A stretch of 15,155 nt of DNA from an uncultured Planctomycetaceae bacterium (GTDB lineage: Bacteria > Planctomycetota > Phycisphaerae > UBA1845 > UTPLA1). Under the pieces are notes generated by a model. It saw nothing but the letters and a program-made list of their open reading frames with translations. It made no database searches and was not told the DNA's origin. Position numbers and translations under genes: made by a program. Positions 6,512-12,269 of the stretch are shown one piece after another. The stretch covers positions 1 to 15,155 of the forward strand of contig CALLKH010000651.1 in the NCBI GenBank assembly GCA_938008425.1, written 5' to 3'. Every line of letters starts with the position of its first letter. Position 1 is the stretch's first letter.

Positions 6512-6802
6512 ATGCGAGCTCTACAACAAAACCAGGATCAATCCCGTTCATGGGAGTATTGCGAGCCCTTCGTTTGCGGTTCGCCCACGCTTCAGGGCAT
6601 CATTCAGATCTTGAATGATCGCGCCGGGTTGGCCCGCCGGTCCACCCAACCGGCTTCGGCCGAGGGAACGTTTGTTCCGTTCATCCCCGCCGTTCCGATT
6701 TCACTGCTTTGCCGCCGTGGAGTCGACGGATCACCTGTTTCATCCTGCACAAACTGCATTGCCCGCATGGGCGCTGCCTCACCCTCCCTTCGCGGAGAGT
6801 GA
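6512..6802 (+). CDS. Doubtful small ORF, 96 residues, no recognised family
   Basis: ATG 6512 is preceded by GGAGG (6501-6505) at 6 nt and by a plausible promoter, which argues for translation. The product begins MRALQQNQDQSRSWEYCEPF. It contains six cysteines (including FVCG and SCTNC) and no signal peptide or membrane segment. Codon third positions are less GC-biased than in the neighbouring genes, and other frames are also open here, so coding character is weak. It could be a fast-evolving small protein, a decayed gene or non-coding. No function can be assigned. Confidence 0.3.
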   Translation: MRALQQNQDQSRSWEYCEPFVCGSPTLQGIIQILNDRAGLARRSTQPASAEGTFVPFIPAVPISLLCRRGVDGSPVSSCTNCIARMGAASPSLRGE

Positions 6803-7005
6803 TGCCTCGCCGATTCGTGAGCTGAGTCGCCCGCGTCGATTTTCTTGACGCGCCGAGATTCGCATTGGCGCCTTCGGTTCACACAAACCGCGACTGAATT
6901 CCATCGTTCGTTTCCTTAACACGCCGGGCGGACCGGCGATTCCGGGGGCTTACCGCGCTCCTGCCGCCTCAGTCCGCCCGCGCTGAAAGAAAGGTTGGTG
7001 TTTCG
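6803..7005. other. Gap upstream of the lipoprotein cluster
   Basis: The gap contains no gene. TTGACG (6845-6850) resembles a -35 box, but no fitting -10 box follows. The promoter of the cluster starting at 7006 should lie here or further upstream. I could not identify it from consensus; an ECF-type promoter would escape this reading. Confidence 0.4.
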
Positions 7006-7482
7006 ATGACTCGCGTACGAATGAATCGACTCGAAATGTGGGGCTTTATCGTGATCTTCGTGGCGCTGCTGCTGCTTCTGACCACCAGCGGCTGCGGAAC
7101 GCTGTCGGCGCTCCTCAATGATCTCGCGCCGAACACGCACGTCGTGCTCAAGAACGACGCGGACTTCGACGTCTCGGTCGTGATGTACATCTACGACCAG
7201 CAGGAGGCGCCGCGCGACGTGATCACGACGCTCGGTGAGCGAATCGAAGTCACCGTGCCCGCCGGCGAGATGACCAACATCACGCGAAGCTGTCATGAGT
7301 TCCAGGCCGTCGTCATCGATGACGCGGATCTTCTGGTCATCGGATCGGCCGGACCCGAGGCGAACAGCGACGTCCTGCGCGACGGCTCCGACTTCGGCTG
7401 CCGCGATGTGATCACGTTCACCTTCGATCACAGCGGCGCCGTTGTGGACTTCGACGTCACCGCCGATGTCGAGGATCGCTAA
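7006..7482 (+). CDS. Predicted lipoprotein, unknown function
   Basis: This 158-residue protein has an N-terminal lipoprotein signal: basic MTRVRMNR, hydrophobic 12-25, then lipobox TSGC with acylation site C30. The mature part is acidic and beta-rich, starting NTHVVLKNDADFDVSVVMYI (43-62). It keeps two further cysteines, C96 (RSCHEF) and C132 (DFGCRD), that could form a disulfide. It probably sits on the periplasmic face of a membrane. AAGG (6991-6994) is a weak ribosome-binding site; ATG 7021 is an alternative start giving a shorter n-region. It is the first gene of a six-gene plus-strand cluster, 25 bp before a GlsB-like gene, suggesting an envelope-stress role. No family was recognised. 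Confidence 0.8.
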   Translation: MTRVRMNRLEMWGFIVIFVALLLLLTTSGCGTLSALLNDLAPNTHVVLKNDADFDVSVVMYIYDQQEAPRDVITTLGERIEVTVPAGEMTNITRSCHEFQAVVIDDADLLVIGSAGPEANSDVLRDGSDFGCRDVITFTFDHSGAVVDFDVTADVEDR

Positions 7483-7507
7483 TTGCAATTGAAAGGCAGG
7501 TGTCACC

Positions 7508-7762
7508 GTGGCCGAGTTACTTTGGCTCATACTCATCGGGATCACGATCGGCTGGATCGCCGGCCTCGTGATCAGGGGACGGGGCTTCGGCCTCGTCGGA
7601 AATCTTGTGATCGGCGTTCTCGGTTCGGTCGTCGGCGGAATGCTGTTCGCCTTGCTCGGCGTGCATGCCTACGGCCTGGCCGGAACCCTGATCGTGGGTG
7701 TACTCGGCGCCGTGATTCTGCTCAGCCTGGTGGGCTGGGCCCGTCGCGGGACAGCCGCCTAA
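7508..7762 (+). CDS. GlsB/YeaQ/YmgE-family stress membrane protein
   Basis: This 84-residue inner-membrane protein starts at GTG 7508, with GGCAGG ending 7 nt upstream. Almost the whole chain is hydrophobic, with three membrane segments at about 4-21, 29-50 and 56-76. GWIAGLVIRGRGFGLVGN (15-32) followed by IGVLGSVVGG (35-44) is the signature of the transglycosylase-associated or GlsB/YeaQ family. Despite the name, no enzymatic activity is established. Members are induced by general or acid stress in enteric bacteria and streptococci. Next to a coiled-coil stress protein (11 bp away), it points to an envelope-stress operon. Length is normal for the family. Confidence 0.9.
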   Translation: MAELLWLILIGITIGWIAGLVIRGRGFGLVGNLVIGVLGSVVGGMLFALLGVHAYGLAGTLIVGVLGAVILLSLVGWARRGTAA

Positions 7763-7773
7763 GGAGGTGCCAG

Positions 7774-8079
7774 ATGTCCAGCACCGGAAAAATGAGTGAG
7801 AAACAGATGTACGAGGCCCGGCTCGACGCCGACATTCGCGAACTCAACGCCCGGATCGAACTCCTTCGAGCCCGGACCGCCAAGGCGGCCGTGCAGACGA
7901 GGATGGCGATCGGGCGGGAGCTCGACCGGCTCGCGGAGCAGAAGTCCGCGCTTGCAGGACGGCTCGATGAGCTTCGCGGACTCGGCGAGGCGGGCTGGGA
8001 GAAACTGCGCGACGCCGTGAATTCGGCCAAGCGCGAAGTGGCCGACGGCCTGGAGGCCGTCGCCGCGAAACTGCGATGA
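7774..8079 (+). CDS. sll1863-like coiled-coil stress protein
   Basis: This 101-residue, highly charged protein has no signal peptide. It starts at ATG 7774, preceded by an excellent AAGGAGGT (7761-7768). Residues about 12-70 form a continuous coiled coil (EARLDADIRELNARIELLRA and the second helix ELDRLAEQKSALAGRLDELR). A second amphipathic helix follows, GEAGWEKLRDAVNSAKREV (72-90). This order, two long helices, then a G-x-(A/G)W-x-x-L turn and a C-terminal helix, matches the sll1863-type stress-response family. Molecular function is unknown. The gene follows GlsB by 11 bp, so co-translation is likely. A longer in-frame reading from 7483 overlaps the GlsB gene and lacks a start signal. Confidence 0.82.
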   Translation: MSSTGKMSEKQMYEARLDADIRELNARIELLRARTAKAAVQTRMAIGRELDRLAEQKSALAGRLDELRGLGEAGWEKLRDAVNSAKREVADGLEAVAAKLR

Positions 8080-8093
8080 ATGTTGCCTGGGGT

Positions 8094-8148
8094 CCGCCGG
8101 CCGGCGGTGAAGTTTTGAGCGTCGGATGTCTTCGTCTGCCGGCCGGCG
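8094..8148 (+). repeat. GC palindromes in the intercistronic gap
   Basis: CCGCCGGCCGGCGG (8094-8107) is a perfect 14-bp palindrome. Its core GCCGGCCGGC recurs at 8138-8147, and the two copies can pair over 11 bp (8095-8105 with 8138-8148). No T-run follows. It is a probable mRNA structure between the coiled-coil and small lipoprotein genes. Confidence 0.55.
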
Positions 8149-8212
8149 CCTCAGGCGTACGCCCTCGGGCCGTGATGCGGCGCGGGTGCGACGCAACGAC
8201 GGGAGGTTTGCC

Positions 8213-8386
8213 ATGTGGATCAGACGGCTTTTTGAGTGGCTGCTGCTCGGGCTGCTGTACGCGGGCCTGTTCGGCGGCTGCGAAATGTCCTGTCGCTCGG
8301 ACTCCGGCGACTCCCTCCGGGATGTCGTCGACGAGGTCGGCGATGAGCTCGAGGACGTGACCGAGGAGATCAAGAAGAAGGACTAA
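8213..8386 (+). CDS. Small (57-residue) predicted lipoprotein
   Basis: ATG 8213 follows GGGAGG (8201-8206) at 6 nt. A 29-residue upstream in-frame extension has no such signal. Residues 1-22 are a lipoprotein-type signal (MWIRRLF, then a leucine-rich core) with C23 in the context LFGGC. This is a near-lipobox, with Phe at -3 where Leu is usual. The remaining 35 residues are strongly acidic and helical (DSLRDVVDEVGDELEDVTEE, then KKK). It resembles a small entericidin-like or osmotic lipoprotein in size only. Another reading is a single-pass membrane peptide. It lies 133 bp after the coiled-coil gene and 49 bp before the next lipoprotein. Function unknown. Confidence 0.72.
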   Translation: MWIRRLFEWLLLGLLYAGLFGGCEMSCRSDSGDSLRDVVDEVGDELEDVTEEIKKKD

Positions 8387-8392
8387 GTTTCG

Positions 8393-8415
8393 GATGCCGC
8401 CGTGGTGGCGGCGTC
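8393..8415 (+). other. Intercistronic hairpin
   Basis: GATGCCGCC (8393-8401) pairs with GGCGGCGTC (8407-8415), nine pairs with one G-U, over a 5-nt loop. It is directly followed by the ribosome-binding site of the next gene, with no T-run. It probably shapes mRNA stability or translation rather than ending transcription. Confidence 0.5.
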
Positions 8416-8435
8416 GAATCAGAAGGGAGGATGAC

Positions 8436-8789
8436 ATGCTCCAGAGACACATTTTCCTGGCGACGATCGCGCTGGCGACCGCCGCGGGCTGCACGGTCGA
8501 GGGTAAGTGGAATCTCACCGAGGTCGAACCGACCGCGGCCGTGCGGGACATCGAGTTCGCCGTCATCACGCTTCAGAAGGACGGCACGTACTACGCCGAG
8601 CGGAACGAGAACGGCATCCACACCACGTCGGGTACCTATCGCTTCGACGGCAAGCTGCTCGTGCTCAATGAGCACGGCGGTGAAACGATGACCTTCGACG
8701 CCGAGCTGGCCGGCGACGGCAGGACGCTTCGGCTCTCGAAGTTCTGGAAGGACCAGAAGGTCCGGGCTGAGTTCGAGAAGAAGATCTGA
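8436..8789 (+). CDS. Small lipoprotein, lipocalin-like beta domain
   Basis: This is a 117-residue protein. ATG 8436 follows AAGGGAGG (8423-8430) at 5 nt; earlier in-frame residues are excluded because the signal begins cleanly at MLQRHIFLAT. The lipobox is TAAGC with C19. The mature domain reads VEGKWNLTEVEP (21-32), then strands FAVITLQKDGTYYAE (41-55), GIHTTSGTYRFDGKLLVL (60-77) and MTFDAELAGDGRTLRL (85-100). This is the G-x-W plus up-and-down strand pattern of small lipocalin-like domains that follow a lipoprotein signal. It probably binds a hydrophobic ligand or has a structural role in the periplasm. The family assignment is by pattern only. Confidence 0.78.
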   Translation: MLQRHIFLATIALATAAGCTVEGKWNLTEVEPTAAVRDIEFAVITLQKDGTYYAERNENGIHTTSGTYRFDGKLLVLNEHGGETMTFDAELAGDGRTLRLSKFWKDQKVRAEFEKKI

Positions 8790-8823
8790 TCGAACTCGTC
8801 CGGCGTTCACGATTGGCGCCGAG

Positions 8824-8883
8824 GGCGGGTCATTTCCCGCCGGTCGGCGGGCTTGAAGGGGCGTTCCCGGCTTCGTTGCCGGG
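8824..8883 (+). repeat. Two intercistronic hairpins before the WG-repeat gene
   Basis: GGCGGG (8824-8829) pairs with CCCGCC (8836-8841). CCCGGC (8866-8871) pairs with GCCGGG (8878-8883). Each has a 6-nt loop and neither has a T-run. They fill most of the 131-bp gap and precede AAAGGAG (8908-8914), the ribosome-binding site of the next gene. Confidence 0.5.
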
Positions 8884-8920
8884 GATGTCGAGACTCAGGC
8901 ACTACTGAAAGGAGACTCAG

Positions 8921-9937
8921 ATGTACACTCGAATGACACAACGTATTGGACTGGCGATTCCGGCGTTTCTGCTGGCGTGCTCGCTTGCGTTTGCCGAAGG
9001 ACTTCACCCCGTCGATGTCGACGGCAAGTGGGGCTACATCGACGACAAGGGCACGATGACCATTGCGGCCACCTTCGACGAGGCCGCGCCGTTTTCCGAG
9101 GGTCTCGCCCGCGTCGTTCGCGGCGAGGAGCGCGGCTACATCGACGAGAATGGCAAATTGGTCATCAAGCACGAGTTCCACACCGCGGGCGACTTCCACG
9201 AGGGTCTCGCGCGCGTGTACCGCAAGGAGGGACTCATCGGCGGTAAGTACGGCTTCATCGACAAGAAGGGTGAGACCGTGATTTATCCGAAGTTCAACGA
9301 CGCCGGGGATTTCAACGACGGCCTGGCCGCCGTGAAGCAGAACGGCAAGTGGGGCTACATCGATGCGAAGGGCGAACTTCGCGTCAAGCCCCAGTTCGAT
9401 GAGGCCGCGATGTTCAGCGACCATCTCGCCCGGGTTCAGGCCGGCGGCGACTGGGGCGGCAAGTTCGGCTACATCGACACGTCCGGCAAAATGGTGATCA
9501 ACCCGAAGTACGATGAATGCACCTCGTTCTGCGACGGCCTGGCCGGCGTGAAGCAGGACGGCAAGTGGGGCTTCATCAACAAGTCGGGTGCGGTCGTGAT
9601 CGAGCCGCAGTTCTCCGAGGTTGGACATTGCATGGAAGGTCTGGTCCCGGTGCGCGTCGGTTCGCTGCTCGGCGCGAAGTGGGGCTTCGTCGACAAGAGC
9701 GGCAAGGTCGTGATCAATCCTCAGTATGAGGCTGTTCGCTCTTTCGAAAATGGTCTTGCGGCCGTTCGACAGGACGGCAAGTGGGGCTACGTCGATAAGA
9801 CGGGCAAGAACGTGATCAAACCGGCCTATGACGAAGCGATGGACTTTACGGATGGGAACGTCGCCCAGGTCAAGGTCGGCGGCAAGTGCGGCTACGTGGA
9901 CGCCAAGGGTGACTTCGTGTGGAACCCGTTGAGCTGA
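8921..9937 (+). CDS. Exported WG-repeat protein
   Basis: This 338-residue protein has a Sec signal (cleavage after AFA at 25) and then almost nothing but WG (KWG) repeats. Repeat starts fall at W37, R71, Y110, W144, F182, W216, W254, W288 and C323. Each reads (W/F/Y)G(Y/F)(I/V)D-x-x-G-x-x-V-I-x-P-x-(F/Y), followed by an F-x-x-G-L-A-x-V segment. The last repeat is truncated. Spacing alternates 34 and 38-39 residues, so the unit is a pair of repeats. WG repeats form beta-rich solenoid or propeller-like folds and are thought to mediate binding; no enzyme function is known. AAAGGAG 6 nt before ATG 8921 supports the start. It is the last gene of the cluster, ahead of a strong terminator. Confidence 0.92.
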   Translation: MYTRMTQRIGLAIPAFLLACSLAFAEGLHPVDVDGKWGYIDDKGTMTIAATFDEAAPFSEGLARVVRGEERGYIDENGKLVIKHEFHTAGDFHEGLARVYRKEGLIGGKYGFIDKKGETVIYPKFNDAGDFNDGLAAVKQNGKWGYIDAKGELRVKPQFDEAAMFSDHLARVQAGGDWGGKFGYIDTSGKMVINPKYDECTSFCDGLAGVKQDGKWGFINKSGAVVIEPQFSEVGHCMEGLVPVRVGSLLGAKWGFVDKSGKVVINPQYEAVRSFENGLAAVRQDGKWGYVDKTGKNVIKPAYDEAMDFTDGNVAQVKVGGKCGYVDAKGDFVWNPLS

Positions 9938-10035
9938 CCGTGAACAGCCGGGCGGCCGCAAGGCCGCAGCGCCATTGGGCGCCGCCGAAGGGCGTGGATC
10001 CTCCCCCCGAGTCCTGCCTTTCGGCGCTTGCCTTG

Positions 10036-10067
10036 CATCCGGGCTGAGTTTCGACTCCCCCCGGATG
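10036..10067 (+). other. UUCG-capped stem in the 3' region of the WG gene
   Basis: CATCCGGG (10036-10043) pairs with CCCGGATG (10060-10067). A 2x2 internal loop separates this from GAGT (10046-10049) pairing with ACTC (10054-10057) across the tetraloop TTCG. The strong pairing and stable loop suggest a folded RNA element just before the terminator. Confidence 0.5.
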
Positions 10068-10071
10068 ACAA

Positions 10072-10118
10072 GCGGCGGTGGATGACGACTGTCTGTCATC
10101 CGCCGCCGCGCTTTTCTT
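10072..10118 (+). terminator. Rho-independent terminator of the lipoprotein/WG cluster
   Basis: A 15-bp stem with one G-U pair, 10072-10086 with 10095-10109, has an 8-nt loop and is followed by GCTTTTCTT. It is the first hairpin with a T-run after the cluster starting at 7006. Confidence 0.75.
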
Positions 10119-10361
10119 ATTGGGCGATCATGATACTCATGAATTGGACTAAGAGCTTCCTTTGAACTGACGGCGACGCGTGCCACAATCCTGTCGTGCG
10201 ACGATTCAGGTGTGCGACAGTCAGAGCCGCCCCGTCCCCGGGGCGGTGAATGGAGCACATCCCACCGTCGTCGGATTCCTAATCCAACCTTGCCGAGTCA
10301 GCGTTCACCGGGCTGAGACAGCCCGGCTCTGATTGGACCGGTCGAATGACGAGTGATTTCC

Positions 10362-11996
10362 TCAAATACCGAGCAGGGCGTCGACGAAGGGGGCGACGTC
10401 GGCGCCGTCGATCAGCGTATCGAGGTTCACATCCGCCGATTCAATGCTGCAGCAAGGATGCTGCGCTGCATAATCGTCGGGGCTCAGCAGGGCGGTGACG
10501 AAGGGATCGAGATCATCGAGATCGACCGCGCCGGAGCAGTTGAGATCGCCCGGTGTAATTGTCGTGACGCCGAATGTGCCGTCGGCCTTGACGTTCTGCA
10601 CGTAGATGTCGCGCGGATCGGTTCGCGAGTCGCCCCAGGTCATGAGCAGATCGCACCCGTTGTGGACGACGTCGAGGCGTGACTTGCCGCTGATGAACGA
10701 GCAGGCTTCGATCGGCGAACCGCTCCAGACGACTAGTCCGTCGGGATCCAGCCGGGATGCGATCACGACGCCGGTGGTTGCGGATCGAGCGTCGAACCCG
10801 GAAACGATCCCGCCGCCCGCATACGAGCTCGCCCGCACGAACGAGGATTGGTTGGTATTCAGCGGGAGAATCTCGACGCCGTTGTCGCCCCAGATACGAT
10901 TACCGACCGAGTCGAATTTCTGTGCGTAGATGCCCCACATCGACTGCACGGAGTTCGCCTGCGTCCAGGCCATCACGGTTTCACCCGACTGCGGGTCGTA
11001 GTCCGCCGAGGCGGAGATTCGAATCACGTTTGCGGTGGTATTGCCGGCCGCGCCGTTCGCGGGAAACAGTGGTGTTCCCGCGGCGTCGACGTGCTGAACC
11101 AATGCGTTGCGGGAACCGCCGGTTTCGTACCACGAGATGACAGCGCCGCCGTCGCCGTCCGGGATCATCGTTGGGAACGTGCCGTTCTGAATCGAGTTCG
11201 CGCTGAAGACAATCAAAGGCGAGCCGCTGTTCCACGTCAGTGAGCCGTCGCTCGCAATTCGCTGCATGTAGAGATGCTTGTTGCTCAGGATGCAGTTGGT
11301 TCCGCTGCATCGCACCCATAGCACGAGAACACTGCCGTCGGTTCCGGGTTGAATGTCCGAGCAGGTGAGCGCCCGGCTCGCCTCGGAGATGACGACGCCC
11401 GGCGCGGTCCAGAGCGGCGTGCCCGAGACATCGAGTCGCTGCGTGATGGCGGTGGACGGGCTGCCGCCGGACCAGCTCACGGCATAGGTGCCGTCGGTCA
11501 GCGCCGCGCAACGCGGCTGGTTACCATTGGTACTCGACGGCAGGACCACGCCGCCGGCGCCCCAGAGGAGCGTACCGGAGGGTGACACCAGGTTGACGCC
11601 GATCTGCGAACCTCCGGCGCGATCATCGCGATAGGTGATGAGCGCGTTGCCGCTGCCGTCGACCGCCAGGCCGTAATCCTGGGTGCTGGAGTAACCCCGG
11701 TCCGCCACCAGCACACCGTTGTGGGCCCACTGCTCGACGCCGTTCTTGTCGAGCCTTTGCAAGTACACGTCGTAGCCGCCCGTGCTGTTGTCGAACCAGC
11801 TGACGTACGCGCCGCCGTCGGCCGTCCGCCTGATCTTGGACTGCGTCTGCTCGCCGGTGCGGTCGCCGATGGCCAGGTTCACGGCGGGGTCGGACGACCA
11901 CTGCGCGAAGGCGGGAAGAGTCGATGTGATCGTCGAGAGGACGACGACGGCCATGAAGGCGCGCGAAAGGGTCGAAGGGACGGATTTCGTGTCCAA
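10362..11996 (-). CDS. Secreted eight-repeat propeller-like protein with C-terminal dockerin
   Basis: This 544-residue protein is read from a TTG start at 11996, supported by GGGAG (minus strand, 12004-12008) 7 nt upstream. It yields a proper signal peptide (basic DTKSVPSTLSR, hydrophobic core, cleavage AFA-QW at 31). The next in-frame ATG (residue 15) would remove the basic region. Eight copies of a motif like Y-x-Q-R-(L/F)-D-x-x-G-x-x-x-W occur, with the aromatic at 90, 145, 196, 255, 311, 369, 424 and 475, 51-59 residues apart. Most are followed by a (V/I)-S-W-x-D-type strand. This suggests a 7- or 8-bladed beta-propeller. Residues 483-544 are a dockerin-like EF-hand pair (DLNCSGAVDLDDL and DVNLDTLIDGADV). 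It is presumably surface-exposed or extracellular. No catalytic residues were recognised. Confidence 0.85.
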   Translation of the reverse strand: MDTKSVPSTLSRAFMAVVVLSTITSTLPAFAQWSSDPAVNLAIGDRTGEQTQSKIRRTADGGAYVSWFDNSTGGYDVYLQRLDKNGVEQWAHNGVLVADRGYSSTQDYGLAVDGSGNALITYRDDRAGGSQIGVNLVSPSGTLLWGAGGVVLPSSTNGNQPRCAALTDGTYAVSWSGGSPSTAITQRLDVSGTPLWTAPGVVISEASRALTCSDIQPGTDGSVLVLWVRCSGTNCILSNKHLYMQRIASDGSLTWNSGSPLIVFSANSIQNGTFPTMIPDGDGGAVISWYETGGSRNALVQHVDAAGTPLFPANGAAGNTTANVIRISASADYDPQSGETVMAWTQANSVQSMWGIYAQKFDSVGNRIWGDNGVEILPLNTNQSSFVRASSYAGGGIVSGFDARSATTGVVIASRLDPDGLVVWSGSPIEACSFISGKSRLDVVHNGCDLLMTWGDSRTDPRDIYVQNVKADGTFGVTTITPGDLNCSGAVDLDDLDPFVTALLSPDDYAAQHPCCSIESADVNLDTLIDGADVAPFVDALLGI

Positions 11997-12269
11997 TTGA
12001 TATCTCCCGGAATGAATTTGGGCTCGCTGACAGCTTTTCGAGCATACCGGGATTGGCGAACGAATTACAAGCTGGGGGGAGGAAATGCTACAATCGTCCA
12101 ACAACTGTTACGAATGAATCATGGGAATTCACCCGTCGCCGGTCTGAAATCGAGTGTAATTGGGACCGGGCGCCCGCCGATCGGGCCTCGGCCGGTCGAT
12201 GAAACGATCGGCGGCAGTCCGTACAATATCCGACGGTTTGACCAGTCGAGATTTTTCAAGGAGCCCCTC
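11997..12269. promoter_or_regulatory. Divergent intergenic region with candidate promoters
   Basis: This 273-bp stretch serves both flanking genes. On the minus strand TTGTAA (12065-12070) and TATGCT (12041-12046) are 18 bp apart, about 45 bp before the TTG start. On the plus strand TGCTACAAT (12086-12094) looks like an extended -10, and TACAAT (12222-12227) is a closer -10-like box without a good -35. None is strong. Confidence 0.4.

Larger units (their letters stand above)
9938..10361. other. Hairpin-dense non-coding tail between convergent genes
   Basis: There is no gene in 424 bp. It holds GCGGCC-GCAA-GGCCGC (9952-9967, a GNRA loop) and a 10-bp stem (9983-9992 with 10017-10026, one G-U). 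A UUCG-capped stem follows (10036-10067), then the terminator (10072-10118) and two GC hairpins (10227-10246, 7 bp; 10308-10326, 7 bp). The last is 36 bp beyond the stop of the minus-strand gene and may protect its 3' end, but no T-run follows on that strand. Confidence 0.6.

Noticed and set aside
7483..7773. N-terminal extension of the coiled-coil protein
   Set aside because: It overlaps the GlsB-like gene completely in another frame and has an Arg-rich nonsense composition. AAGGAGGT sits before ATG 7774.
8866..8883. Possible terminator before the WG-repeat gene
   Set aside because: The hairpin is good but no T-run follows, so it is reported only as an intercistronic structure.
8807..10258. 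Long minus-strand open frame (483 codons) opposite the WG-repeat gene
   Set aside because: Its repetitive product mirrors the WG repeats. High GC and biased codons keep the antisense frame open. It also covers the terminator region.
11721..12269. N-terminal extension of the tandem thioredoxin protein
   Set aside because: It runs antisense into the propeller gene and precedes an obvious signal peptide with its own AAGGAG.
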